A stretch of 64,000 bases of DNA from Micropterix aruncella (taxonomy: Eukaryota; Arthropoda; Insecta; Lepidoptera; Micropterigidae), in NCBI GenBank assembly GCA_944548615.1, contig OX155952.1, positions 62,001 to 126,000 on the forward strand, written 5' to 3'. Shown piece after piece: positions 13,259 through 22,677 of this stretch (position 1 is the stretch's first letter; each line of letters starts with the position of its first letter). Both the position numbers and the translations under genes were made by a program. The notes under the pieces are model-generated. The model saw only the letters and a list, made by a program, of their open reading frames with translations, was not told the origin of the DNA and ran no database searches.

Positions 13259-14673
13259 CGTCTCTACGGTTGACCGTTGAGGAGTTCCCTCGTCGGGAGC
13301 CAACCCTGGGTGCAGCAGCCATGTCATGGTGGAACTTAGTAATTGCCATCATAATGGAATGCCTATACCAAATTTCACGTCTCTACGGTTGACCGTTGAG
13401 GAGTTCCCTCGTCGGGAGCCAACAATGGGTGCAGCAGCCATGTCATGGTGGAACTTAGTAATTGCCATCATAATGGAATGCCTATACCAAATTTCACGTC
13501 TCTACGGTTGACCGTTGAGGAGTTCCCTCTTCGGGAGCCAACCCTTGGTGCAGCAGCCATGTCATGGTGGAACTTAGTAATTGCCATCATAATGGAATGC
13601 CTATACCAAATTTTACGTCTCTACGGTTGACCGTTGAGGAGTTCCCTCGTCGGGAGGCAACCCTGGGTGCAGCAGCCATGTCATGGTGGAACTTAGTAAT
13701 TGCCATCATAATGGAATGCCTATACCAAATTTCACGTCTCTACCGTTGACCGTTGAGGAGTTCCCTCGTCGGGAGCCAACCCTGGGTGCAGCAGCCATGT
13801 CATGGTGGAACTTAGTAATTGCCATCATAATGGAATGCCTATACCAAATTTCACGTCTCTACGGTTGACCGTTGAGGAGTTCCCTCGTCGGGAGCCAACC
13901 CTAGGTGCAGCAGCCATGTCATGGTGGAACTTAATATATGCCATCATTATGGAATGCCTATACCAAATTTCACGTCTCTACGGTTGACCGTTGAGGAGTT
14001 CCCTCGTCGGGAGCCAACCCTGGGTGCAGCAGCCATGTCATGGTGGAACTTAGTAATTGCCATCATAATGGAATGCCTATACCAAATTTCACGTCTCTAC
14101 GGTTGACCGTTGAGGAGTTCCCTCGTCGGGAGCCAACCCTGGGTGCAGCAGCCATGTCATGGTGGAACTTAGTAATTGCCATCATAATGGAATGCCTATA
14201 CCAAATTTCACGTCTCTACGGTTGACCGTTGAGGAGTTCCCTCGTCGGGAGCCAACCCTGGGTGCAGCAGCCATGTCATGGTGGAACTTAGTAATTGCCA
14301 TCATAATGGAATGCCTATACCAAATTTCACGTCTCTACGGTTGACCGTTGAGGAGTTCCCTCGTCGGGAGCCAACCCTGGGTGCAGCAGCCATGTCATGG
14401 TGGAACTTAGTAATTGCCATCATAATGGAATGCCTATATCAAATTTCACGTCTCTACGGTTGACCGTTGAGGAGTTCCCTCGTCGGGAGCCAACCCTGGG
14501 TGCAGCAGCCATGTCATGGTGGAACTTAGTAATTGCCATCATAATGGAATGCCCATACCAAATTTCACGTCTCTACGGTTGACCGTTGAGGAGTTCCCTC
14601 GTCGGGAGCCAACCCTGGGTGCAGCAGCCATGCCATGGTGGAACTTAGTAATTGCCATCATAATGGAATGCCT
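13249..14673 (+). repeat. 119-bp satellite array, left part
   Basis: About 12 tandem copies with a strict 119-bp period; the sequence TCATGGTGGAAC recurs at 13324, 13443, 13562 and so on. The unit is less AT-rich than the 33-bp monomer and shares no obvious sequence with it. Copies differ by scattered single bases (for example AACAATGGG in the first unit and TTAATATATGCC near 13931). Each unit contains the near-palindrome CCATGTCATGG and an ATG-started 61-codon frame that runs into the next unit. The last unit is cut at GCCT (14670-14673) by the retrotransposon and resumes at 28511. Confidence 0.96.
14670..14673. other. Target site duplication, left (GCCT)
   Basis: GCCT lies immediately before the 5' LTR and again immediately after the 3' LTR. 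In uninterrupted 119-bp units the sequence reads GGAATGCCTATACC, with a single GCCT, so one copy was created by integration. A 4-bp duplication is usual for Ty3/Gypsy integrases. Confidence 0.93.
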
Positions 14674-14903
14674 TGCAATGCCCAAGGTTCATTGCTTGTT
14701 ATTATTTTCTATTTAAATAAATATTTTATATTCGCCATTCACCGTGTTACGATAATGCGATAAGCAATTAACCGTACACGTCGAATTGGTCAACGACCCT
14801 TCCTATTGATTTTAAAATTCTCACGCACCGAATTAACGGGCGATTTTAGACGGTCTTCCTTCTTACACGGACCACGGAGGAGAGCGGTCATCGAAGCGGC
14901 GGT

Positions 14904-14922
14904 CCGCGGCTTCCGGCCGCGG
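14904..14922. promoter_or_regulatory. GC hairpin in LTR
   Basis: Perfect 7-bp stem CCGCGGC / GCCGCGG with loop TTCCG, in a GC-rich stretch of an otherwise AT-rich LTR. The same hairpin is at 27003-27021 in the 3' LTR. Role unknown. Confidence 0.6.
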
Positions 14923-15435
14923 GCCGGCTGGTCATTATTCAGCCATATCTCAATGAGAAAGCATTATTCATTAATCAGTAGTAGAATCAGTGTAAATACT
15001 TTTAACTAGCAGCAGTGGTCGCTGGCATCTTTTCTACATCTCCCATTACCCAGGCAAGTCTGAACAAGCATCTGTTAAGGTCGTTCTTTCCACGCGCTCT
15101 GCGCAGCCACGTTTTCCAAATTTCTAGTATGCCATAATAATATTCAGATCCTCACTTAAACGCCTAGGCCGTAATTCCGCGCCGCCAAGCGCAAATTGGA
15201 TTCCGTATATATATTTTTTCTTTTGCAAATGTTTGCGCCGACCGCCATTAAGCGGCTCGGCAGAATCGGGTTAAATCGCAGCGATCCGCAGACATTCCTT
15301 TCAAACGAACCCTCCTTTCTACTCCGCTCACCATTAACATTAGACGAGGTCAGTATTTTTAGAATCAACATATTTTTAATATAACTTGTAAAAATATAAT
15401 CCGGGACACGCGGTAAATTCCGTCCCGCAGCCATC

Positions 15436-15456
15436 CCGTGCGGCATATCCGCACGG
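15436..15456. promoter_or_regulatory. 8-bp perfect hairpin in LTR
   Basis: CCGTGCGG, loop CATAT, CCGCACGG. It is repeated in the 3' LTR at 27488-27508. It could act as an RNA structure in the LTR transcript or as a protein site; nothing in the sequence decides this. Confidence 0.6.
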
Positions 15457-15511
15457 ATCCGAAATTGTAACCTTTTCTTTCTTTCTCATATATATTTTCA
15501 TAATTTTAGCT

Positions 15512-15531
15512 GCAGCGCCCACGCGCGCTGC
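15512..15531. promoter_or_regulatory. 7-bp GC hairpin after a splice-acceptor-like tract
   Basis: GCAGCGC / GCGCTGC around a 6-nt loop. Directly upstream is a long pyrimidine-rich run ending TTTTAG (to 15509), which resembles a 3' splice site. No intron is demonstrated. Confidence 0.4.
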
Positions 15532-16007
15532 AAAAGCGGTAAAAACCCATATTGTAAGGTCGCCACGTTTCTTTGGAATAAAAACTTCATTTCACTCATA
15601 ACTCTTTATTTTCTTTCATCTTATTACCACGAAAACAGGGATAAAAAGGACATAAAATCAGGTGATAATAAATTAAGAGAAGGCGGGGTTCCAGCCTGAG
15701 AAATTACATAGAATCAAAATATATATTTATTTCATTATTTAATATCTGGCGAAATTCGCATCTCGCCAAGGAAGAATTTATAAAATATAGCAAGGGTTTA
15801 GCAAGGTTCCGAACCGGCGCGGAGCGGGTCGATTATCGTTCACGCAGGCAGTGCGACAGACGGCCGTCAGAGGGCGTGTGCGTAGACGTCAGACGTCGAT
15901 ACGCGTGGATTGACATTTTCACAGGAACCAAGGAATATTGATAAATTCGCGCTCAAAGGCACTCAGGAAGAGCCTTCGGAGGTAATTAATAAGTCTAGTG
16001 GCCATTT

Positions 16008-16021
16008 ATATAGGTATAAAA
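16008..16021 (+). promoter_or_regulatory. TATA-like element in 5' LTR
   Basis: TATATAGGTATAAAA-like stretch about 440 bp before the LTR end, followed by a GC-richer segment. It is a plausible Pol II core promoter for the genomic transcript. The 3' LTR copy differs by one base (TATATAAG). The U3/R border is not determined. Confidence 0.35.
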
Positions 16022-16458
16022 CACACGGGCGGAGATCCTCGCCCCTGCCAAATCCCTACATTCCCACCTTAAGAAGCGGTGTTTCTTTCAATCCTCCCAA
16101 AGTAAAATCAATGTCGTCCGCTCCCCGGAGTGCTCTCGCGTCCGTAGGTCGATCCTTGCCCTGAGGATTTGCTCCCCACGACCCGTTATTAAGGCTCGTC
16201 GGCTGAGTGCTGGGTTCCTCAAAGGATTGACTTGCATCCCCATTGCCAGCTGCGCTAGACGATGGCCAGTTGTGCTTGCAGTTTTGCATAGGCTCCGGCT
16301 GTTCCCCACGTACCGAAGGCCACTGGCGCCCAAACCTCGATTCAAGAGGACTTACAAAAATCAGTATTTCACCTTTCGTGTTCCTTCGGCCCGTGAGACA
16401 GCATCTTTTCCCATCCTGACGATGACGTTTAAATATTAAATAAACGGAGCTCATGACA

Positions 16459-16481
16459 AAATTCTGTCGCCAACGCGGGGC
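16459..16481 (+). promoter_or_regulatory. Probable primer binding site
   Basis: Begins right after the 5' LTR; the core TGTCGCCAACGCGGGGC starts 6 nt in. It resembles the tRNA-Lys type site (TGGCGCCCAACGTGGGGC) with one missing C and two substitutions. Position fits the family; the imperfect match to tRNA makes the primer assignment an inference. Diverged repeats of this site follow at 16578, 16629 and 16711. Confidence 0.55.
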
Positions 16482-17919
16482 TTTTTTTTTTTTTTTAAAA
16501 ACACAAACTCAACTTATTTTCCAAAACACTACAAAATATATATTTTTCCCATAGTTTATCGGCCACACTTGGTCGCGAAAATTCTGACGCTCCAACGTGT
16601 GGCAATATTTTTTTTAATCATCAACGACAAAAATTCTGTCGCGTCAACTTAAAGTATATGTTTATACAGTCATTAATCTTTTCCCCTAGTTTATCGGCCA
16701 CGCTGGTCGCAAAATTCTTGCGCCCAGTCGTGGGGCTCTTATTGTTGTTTCTATATTTTTTTTAAATTATTTTTTTTTCTAAATACAATAAATAACATAC
16801 AATCTTCCCTCCCAACCCTCCCTATTATTATTATTTACTTTACTAGTTTTAACCCGGAATTTCAGGTTAATTTTTTCTTTGATTTTGTTCATACTAGAAT
16901 TATTTCATTTTCAATACTATTTACCCTTGAATATTTATAAACTATTAATACACATTCCCTACCAGAAAGGCACAGCTTCTTACCAACCTCACCCACCCAC
17001 CCTTTATTCATTGCTATACATTTTTTTCAGCAGCCTAACCCTAGGTACTTTATTATATATATAATACTTGTTACTCGTTTGGCACTGCATTTACCATATT
17101 TTATTACAGCTTTCTACAAGGATATACATTTAATCTTATTTTTTCATTGTTTTATATTTTTTTTGATAAATTTGTACATTATGTCTTTGACACTTAACCC
17201 TCAAATAGCTAAAACAAATTAGTTTAGACTGAAGACACTTACGCTTTCTCCCAGCTCACCGACACAGGAAATTCTACAAGATACAACGATAACATATATC
17301 AGATATACAGGACGATCGACTTTAAAAATTAAATTTAAAATAAATCAATAATTAAATTTAAAATAAATCAATAAATATTCGCATCTCGGAAACATAACTC
17401 AAAGCACAACTCGGACAAACTTTCCCATACAAAATATTTTGAATTTTTTACTTTCACTTCCAACTACAACAAGTTAAAGAAAATAAAGCATATCACACAG
17501 TTCAAGCAGATTTCAATATACTATCAAAACATTTGAGTACCACTCAACATACACATAAATTCAAATTACATGTCAATACACATACACTTCAAATACAAAT
17601 TAAAAGCCATTAAAATACATTTCAAAACAAGTCTTGCACACAAAAATTTAAAATAAACAAATAAACACAACACATCAAGCTTACACCTAAGATATCTTCT
17701 TCTTTTTTTATCACTTATTAAATTTTTCTTTACTATATTTTGTTTTAATTTTCTATTCGTCTAAGAACACTCACATATCACATTCATTAACGTAACACGG
17801 ACACACACGAGTCGGTACATCAAATCAAATCAGATTTATAGAGCAAACGCAGGAATCCCTACAATATTAGTTCAGCAACGGTCACTTACCATAAAAAATC
17901 TAAACTTTGAGTGTGCATA
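16482..17919 (+). other. 5' untranslated leader of the retrotransposon
   Basis: AT-rich, no sizeable ATG frame. After the PBS-like repeats it holds pyrimidine-rich runs and a short direct repeat (ATTAAATTTAAAATAAATCA, twice at about 17330-17370). It leads to the gag start at 17920. A leader of about 1.4 kb could hold packaging and dimerisation signals, but none can be assigned by eye. Confidence 0.7.
16551..16736 (+). repeat. Diverged tandem repeats of the primer-binding-site region
   Basis: Three further segments begin AAAATTCT and run into a PBS-like core: 16578-16603 (GACGCTCCAACGTGTGGC), 16629-16650 (GTCGCGTCAAC) and 16711-16736 (TGCGCCCAGTCGTGGGGC). Two of them share an upstream TAGTTTATCGGCCAC segment, spaced 135 bp apart (16552 and 16687). 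The fourth copy is closer to the tRNA-Lys type consensus in its first half than the copy next to the LTR. Confidence 0.65.
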
Positions 17920-19209
17920 ATGGCACCAAGAAAGACAAAACCGTCAGAAAGGAAAACCAGGCATCGTCAACCATCACCGACCCCATCGGAACCGGAAGAA
18001 CGCCAACAAATCCCAACACCAACAAAGGAAACAGTTAATATACCTCAAGAAACAGCGCACATGGAGAATACCGACCATCACAGGCAACCACTGACAAATA
18101 CACAGCCAGAATTGGAGCCAAGGAACAATAATATACCAAGGAACAGGCACGAGTTAGAACACACACCAGACACATCAAGGCTGCATATCCAAACCAGCGA
18201 CGATGACACCGACATATTTCAGTCAACAGCAGACGGAAAGCCAAGATTTCATCCAAATCTATTCAAGTGGAATGTAAGATTTAACGGTTCAACCCCAATT
18301 TTAGAATTTTTGGAAACCATCGAGGACAAAATCAGAGCAAGAGGAATTTCGGAAGCAGAGTTACTGCAAGGCTTCACAGACCTCCTAGAAGGTTCATCCC
18401 TACAATGGTACCGGACAATCAGAACCTACGCTACTTCATGGAAATTGTTGAAAGCAGCATTAATAAACAAATATGAACACCTGAATTATCAGACGAGATT
18501 GGAAAATGACCTAAGGAATACGAAACAGATCAACGGAGAAACAATGAACGACTTCATCACCCGCCTAGATACAATGAACAACAGGCTCACGTCAAAATTA
18601 AAAGACTCCACGATTATGGAAATAGTAAAGTTAAATGTGCTACCACTCTATCACACACTATTAGGCACCAACAAACTCACAGATGTCGGAAACCTTCTCG
18701 ATCTGGCGAAAAATTACGAGCAGTACGCTCTCTCACCAGAGCCAAGCGCAGTAAGCGACACCCAAGTGCGACACCACACGCTACCGAAAACGTCAAGAAA
18801 TACGCAGGTAGCAGACATAAGCGAGCACAATCATTACGCAGCAGAAGATCTAGCGACGAGACCGTTCTCAGCGGAAATAGCAGCACTTCCACAAACCGCG
18901 AGATTCGTGCAGAACCACTTCCGCAGCCAGCCGCAGTATAATGCCACCAATCAAACGAGAGTACCATTCAACAACCAACAACCGTACGAAAACCAGAGTC
19001 CGCGCCAAGGAGCAGCACCGCAACACGAAAAATGCAGAAAATGCAACGCCCTAGGACACACCTATCATGACTGCAGAAAATATCCGCTCCCCATGTGCTT
19101 CAGATGCAAAACACCGAACACATACACGAACTCGTGCACAAGATGCAATCAAACACCACCACCGCCCCAACAGCCAAAAAACGGATTTGTCCACGGACGA
19201 AGGGAATAA
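17920..19209 (+). CDS. gag: Gag polyprotein of Ty3/Gypsy-type retrotransposon
   Basis: Structural protein of 429 residues that would form the virus-like particle and bind element RNA in the cytoplasm. The start is ATG 17920 (context ATAATGG, good for a eukaryote); the frame is open a little upstream but only through GTG. Residues 1-110 are polar, basic and probably disordered. Residues about 116-270 fit the Retrotrans_gag capsid fold (FKWNVRFNG, LQWYRTIR, SWKLLKAALINKYEH). The tail has a CCHC zinc knuckle at C372, C375, H380, C385. A second knuckle-like motif at C393, C396, C406 has Thr401 where His is expected. It ends in a proline- and glutamine-rich stretch that overlaps pol. The frameshift heptamer sits ten codons before the stop. 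No internal stops or frameshifts, so it looks intact. Confidence 0.93.
   Translation: MAPRKTKPSERKTRHRQPSPTPSEPEERQQIPTPTKETVNIPQETAHMENTDHHRQPLTNTQPELEPRNNNIPRNRHELEHTPDTSRLHIQTSDDDTDIFQSTADGKPRFHPNLFKWNVRFNGSTPILEFLETIEDKIRARGISEAELLQGFTDLLEGSSLQWYRTIRTYATSWKLLKAALINKYEHLNYQTRLENDLRNTKQINGETMNDFITRLDTMNNRLTSKLKDSTIMEIVKLNVLPLYHTLLGTNKLTDVGNLLDLAKNYEQYALSPEPSAVSDTQVRHHTLPKTSRNTQVADISEHNHYAAEDLATRPFSAEIAALPQTARFVQNHFRSQPQYNATNQTRVPFNNQQPYENQSPRQGAAPQHEKCRKCNALGHTYHDCRKYPLPMCFRCKTPNTYTNSCTRCNQTPPPPQQPKNGFVHGRRE
19176..19182 (+). promoter_or_regulatory. -1 ribosomal frameshift heptamer A_AAA_AAC
   Basis: The gag codons here are CCA AAA AAC, so the heptamer has the exact X_XXY_YYZ phase. Slipping one base back gives AAA AAA and enters the pol frame, which is open from before this point to 22304. 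A_AAA_AAC is one of the classic efficient heptamers. The stimulating structure downstream is not obvious by eye (there is a small GTCC/GGAC inverted repeat just after it). Confidence 0.85.
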
Positions 19210-22200
19210 ACGCAAGTACAGCCGTGGAAAACTTTACGCTTTCGGCCAACACACATGACTACGACATACGCCCCCACGCAGAAATAACGGTAATGGGCCA
19301 CATCTATAGAGGTCTCATCGATACAGGCTGCGCCATTTGTATAATAGGAAAAAAACCATACAATGCAGGGGCATTAAAGGGTCTACGGTTGGAAAAGTCA
19401 AGAAACCACCTCTCAACAGCGGACGGCGTGACACAAAAAATTATAGGATCAGCAACATTACCGGTCGCATACCAGAATAGGACAGAAAACATACAATTCC
19501 TCATCTGCCCATCCATAGAAAAGGACGTAATACTAGGCATAGACTTTATAAGGAAATTCAACGTCAAAATTTCAGTAAACGACAGTCAGGAAATACAACT
19601 CTCACAGTTAGATGCCGCCAGCAACGGACAACTCATAAACTCCGAAAATCTCACACCTCTTCAAATAAAACATATGAACCACGTCAAACAATTATTCGAG
19701 GATATATCCTACGAAAAAAGAGGATTGGGAAAAACACATTTAATAGAACATAGAATCGTAACCACAGGAGAACCAATCAGGCAAAGACCGTACCCTCTAT
19801 CTCCAGCGAAAGAAAAGATCATAAAGGAAGAAATCGATGAAATGCTGCGTCTAGGAGTAATCGTTCCTACCAAATCGCCATGGTGCAACCCCATAGTGGT
19901 AGTCTCGAAAAAAGATGGAAGCCCAAGAGTATGTCTGGACTCACGAAAACTCAACGAGGTTACCCGGAAAAACCGATACCCGATGGCATCCTCACAAAAG
20001 ATACTCGACAGCTTGGGTAATTCAAAATACCTATCATCCATAGATCTATCAAAGGCATTCTGGCAGATACCACTGGAAAAGTCATCCACTTACAAGACGG
20101 CCTTCGCAATTCCTGGGAAAGGAATGTACTGTTTTACACGCCTGCCATTCGGCGTCTGTAACGCTTCCAGCGACTTAGCATCTCTAATGGACAAACTGTT
20201 TGGTCCAGAATGCGACAACAGAGTTTTCGCCTATGCGGACGACCTGATCGTCGCATCACGTACGTTCGAAGAACATATCGAAACACTAATCCGCGTAAGA
20301 GACAGCTTAAAGGAGGCTGGTCTCACGATAAATCTAAAAAAGTGCGAGTTCTTTCGACAAGAATTGAAGTACCTCGGTTACATAGTGGACAAACAAGGCC
20401 TCAGAACGGACCCAGAGAAAATTATCTGCGTGAAAGAATTCCCAAGGCCAGACCGCATCAAACAAGTTAGAAGCTTCCTGGGATTATGTGGTTATTACCG
20501 CAAATTCATCCAAAACTACTCCATAATTGCCGCACCCCTTTGTAAATTGACGGGTGGGAAAAAGGGAGAAAAACACAACTTCAAGTGGTCAGAAGAGGCG
20601 GAAAACGCTTTCCAAACACTCAAACTATCACTGTGTTCAGCTCCAATACTTATATGTCCCGACTTCAATAAAACATTTACCATACATTGCGACGCGAGCG
20701 ACACCGCAGTCGGAGCAGCTTTGACACAATTCTCGGAGGAAGATAAAATCGACTTACCGGTATCTTACTTCTCACGTACCCTAAGTCCAGCGGAGAAAAA
20801 CTATTTAACAACTGAAAAAGAATTAATGGCAGTATTACGAGCGGTCGAACACTACAAAACATACGTGGATGGCGCACACTTCAAGGTCATAACAGATCAC
20901 TCTAGTCTACGATGGCTCTCAAAGCTAGAAAACCCCACGGGCAGACTGGCGAGGTGGAGCACTCTACTGTCGCAATACGACATGGAGATTGTCCACCGAA
21001 AAGGCAGTCTGAACGTGGTGGCAGATGCATTGTCAAGGATACCATGCGCAGCAATATCAGACACACCACAAACAGACGACTGGTATGAATACATGCGAGC
21101 AACAACGCTGAAGGATCCATACGCAGCACCGGACTACAAGGTGGAGGGAAATGACTTATACAGATACTTCGCGCCAAAAAGAGGTGAGCAGCGACAAAAC
21201 CCATGGAAAATAGTCCTGAGATCAAAAGATAGGGAAAATGCGATTAAGGATATCCACAGTGGAAGTTTCGCGGTACACTTTGGAGTTTTTAAGACACTAA
21301 AAAAGCTCCAGTCTTATTACTATTGGCCAGGTATGCAGAAACAAGTCAAAAAACACATAAAAAATTGCGACACCTGCAAGGCCCACAAGATCAGGACGGC
21401 ACCCCCTCATGGTTTGATGGTGACACCAAAAGCGGTTAACACGCCAATGCACACACTCAGTTTAGACATAATTGGTCCCTTACCTCGCTCAACTAACGGG
21501 TTCACATACATCCTATCAATCGTAGACGTATTCACTAAATTTTGCTGGCTTTTTGCCCTAAGACAAGCCACGTCCGCAAGTATAATAAAACATCTAGAAA
21601 ACAGCGTGTTCCTAACTTACGGGACCCCAGCTGTAATAATCCTAGATAACGCGACATACTTCAGGTCAAAAGCATTTAGGCAATTAGCGGAAAAATACAA
21701 GATACCGAGATTATTTTACGGATGCGTATACGCTCCACAATCAAATGCGGTAGAAAGGTACAACCAAACGATTGAAACATCTCTATCCATCTTGACGGAA
21801 AAAAATCAGAAGCTTTGGGACAGATACATTATGCTAATCCAAAACGCGCTTAACAATCATGTCAATCTAGCGACGGGCTTCACACCAGTATATCTAATGT
21901 ATGGACGCGAGACTCATACAGATGGCCGATACCACTCTTTATTAAGTTACATACCGGGGGAAAAGGGAAAATTAACTGTAGACACCCCGCAAGAATTCGC
22001 CAAAGGCCTCGGAACATTAGCAGACACATACGACATAGTAAGAGATAGGTTAATGGAAGCTTTCCGAAACAACGCTACACGATATAACTTAAGGCGCAAG
22101 CACGTAGAGCTCAAAATAGGTGAAACGATTTGGGCCAAAAACCACCAGCAGTCAAGAAAAATTGACTTTTTCTCAAGTAAGCTGGCACCACGGTACATAA

Positions 22201-22304
22201 AATGCACAATAGTGTCAAAAAAGTCACCTGTTGCTTATGAGATTATGGATGAGAACGGAGTTAATAAAGGTTTATTCCATATTAAAGACTTAGCCCGGAA
22301 TTGA
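19176..22304 (+). CDS. pol: Pol polyprotein (PR-RT-RNase H-IN), made as Gag-Pol by -1 frameshift
   Basis: About 1040 residues after the shift. Aspartic protease: LIDTGC with catalytic Asp at 19320 and ILGIDF downstream. Reverse transcriptase: about 19780-20450, with LPFGVCNA and catalytic box FAYADD (Asp codons at 20238 and 20241). RNase H: HCDAS, TTEKE, TDHSS and ADALSR supply the four acidic residues. Integrase: zinc module H-x6-H...C-x2-C (21255-21377), then catalytic Asp 21465, Asp 21645 and Glu 21753, a D,D(35)E spacing. A C-terminal GPY/F-like part ends the protein; I see no chromodomain. YADD and LDNATYF (usual form DNG) are variations on the usual motifs but keep all catalytic residues. 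The frame is uninterrupted. No pol-specific ATG is needed, given the heptamer at 19176. Confidence 0.95.
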   Translation, partial: KKRICPRTKGINASTAVENFTLSANTHDYDIRPHAEITVMGHIYRGLIDTGCAICIIGKKPYNAGALKGLRLEKSRNHLSTADGVTQKIIGSATLPVAYQNRTENIQFLICPSIEKDVILGIDFIRKFNVKISVNDSQEIQLSQLDAASNGQLINSENLTPLQIKHMNHVKQLFEDISYEKRGLGKTHLIEHRIVTTGEPIRQRPYPLSPAKEKIIKEEIDEMLRLGVIVPTKSPWCNPIVVVSKKDGSPRVCLDSRKLNEVTRKNRYPMASSQKILDSLGNSKYLSSIDLSKAFWQIPLEKSSTYKTAFAIPGKGMYCFTRLPFGVCNASSDLASLMDKLFGPECDNRVFAYADDLIVASRTFEEHIETLIRVRDSLKEAGLTINLKKCEFFRQELKYLGYIVDKQGLRTDPEKIICVKEFPRPDRIKQVRSFLGLCGYYRKFIQNYSIIAAPLCKLTGGKKGEKHNFKWSEEAENAFQTLKLSLCSAPILICPDFNKTFTIHCDASDTAVGAALTQFSEEDKIDLPVSYFSRTLSPAEKNYLTTEKELMAVLRAVEHYKTYVDGAHFKVITDHSSLRWLSKLENPTGRLARWSTLLSQYDMEIVHRKGSLNVVADALSRIPCAAISDTPQTDDWYEYMRATTLKDPYAAPDYKVEGNDLYRYFAPKRGEQRQNPWKIVLRSKDRENAIKDIHSGSFAVHFGVFKTLKKLQSYYYWPGMQKQVKKHIKNCDTCKAHKIRTAPPHGLMVTPKAVNTPMHTLSLDIIGPLPRSTNGFTYILSIVDVFTKFCWLFALRQATSASIIKHLENSVFLTYGTPAVIILDNATYFRSKAFRQLAEKYKIPRLFYGCVYAPQSNAVERYNQTIETSLSILTEKNQKLWDRYIMLIQNALNNHVNLATGFTPVYLMYGRETHTDGRYHSLLSYIPGEKGKLTVDTPQEFAKGLGTLADTYDIVRDRLMEAFRNNATRYNLRRKHVELKIGETIWAKNHQQSRKIDFFSSKLAPRYIKCTIVSKKSPVAYEIMDENGVNKGLFHIKDLARN

Positions 22305-22355
22305 TAGCCGAAATCGGAAGTAAAAATAGTAATAAACACCCTGTGGTCGCTGAGC

Positions 22356-22367
22356 AAGGGAGGAGAG
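22356..22367 (+). promoter_or_regulatory. Purine tract AAGGGAGGAGAG after pol
   Basis: Twelve purines in a row, about 50 bp after the pol stop and the best polypurine-tract candidate in the 3' region. A true plus-strand primer site should abut the 3' LTR, which lies 4.4 kb further on, so it is either an internal second tract, a relic, or chance. Confidence 0.3.
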
Positions 22368-22613
22368 CGCATTTGTTCAGGGGTAAAAATTAAATTTAAA
22401 ATAAAAAAGCAATAAGGAACAGGGTAAGAAAGTCAAACAGCCATAAAGAAAGACCAAACGATAGTAACAAGTAAATGAGTAAATTATAAAATAAAAAATC
22501 CCCTTAAAAACCCAAAATATAAATTAAATATAAATCCCAGATTAGTACCCAAAACTTTATAAAAATTACATATCGAAGAACCACAGCAAATTAAAAACGG
22601 TCAACTGCGCATA

Positions 22614-22659
22614 TATTTTTATAAAAATAAATTATATATAATTTATTTTTATAAAAATA
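22614..22659. repeat. 46-bp perfect AT palindrome
   Basis: Every base from 22614 to 22659 pairs with its mirror partner around 22636/22637. It consists only of A and T and could extrude as a cruciform or fold as an RNA hairpin. Seven bases later comes the first copy of a 12-bp direct repeat. Confidence 0.9.
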
Positions 22660-22665
22660 AATATT

Positions 22666-22677
22666 ATCCAACCTGGC
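22666..22677 (+). repeat. 12-bp direct repeat ATCCAACCTGGC, first copy
   Basis: Identical to 26760-26771, which ends one base before the 3' LTR. The two copies bracket about 4.08 kb. The 22667-22692 segment also folds as TCCAACC / GGTTGGA. Confidence 0.8.

Larger units (their letters stand above)
14674..16458 (+). repeat. 5' LTR (1785 bp)
   Basis: Starts TGCAATGCCC and ends TCATGACA, the standard TG...CA ends with a short imperfect inverted repeat (TGCAATG / TGTCATG). It matches 26773-28510 almost base for base. By eye I find four substitutions, at about 14781, 14801, 15321 and 16013, plus one block difference: about 53 bp at 15066-15118 here is replaced by 6 bp in the 3' copy. It holds three GC-rich hairpins, a TATA-like stretch at 16008-16021 and AATAAA at 15576 and 16439. 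It contains no convincing sense-strand gene. Confidence 0.96.

Noticed and set aside
13249..14673. CENP-B box in the 119-bp unit (TTCCCTCGTCGGGA)
   Set aside because: It has TTC and CGGGA ends but the wrong length between them and lacks the TTCG...A core; the TTCG of the 33-bp monomer is also not followed by CGGG.
15156..15446. 96-codon minus-strand and 62-codon plus-strand ORFs in the LTR as genes
   Set aside because: Short, overlapping on opposite strands, no recognisable domain; similarity between the two LTRs only reflects their common copy.
17911..17919. GTG at 17911 as the gag start
   Set aside because: The element is eukaryotic; ATG at 17920 in the same frame has a good start context.
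19095..19175. Independent pol start at 19095
   Set aside because: That codon is GTG inside the gag zinc-knuckle region; the phased A_AAA_AAC heptamer explains pol expression better.
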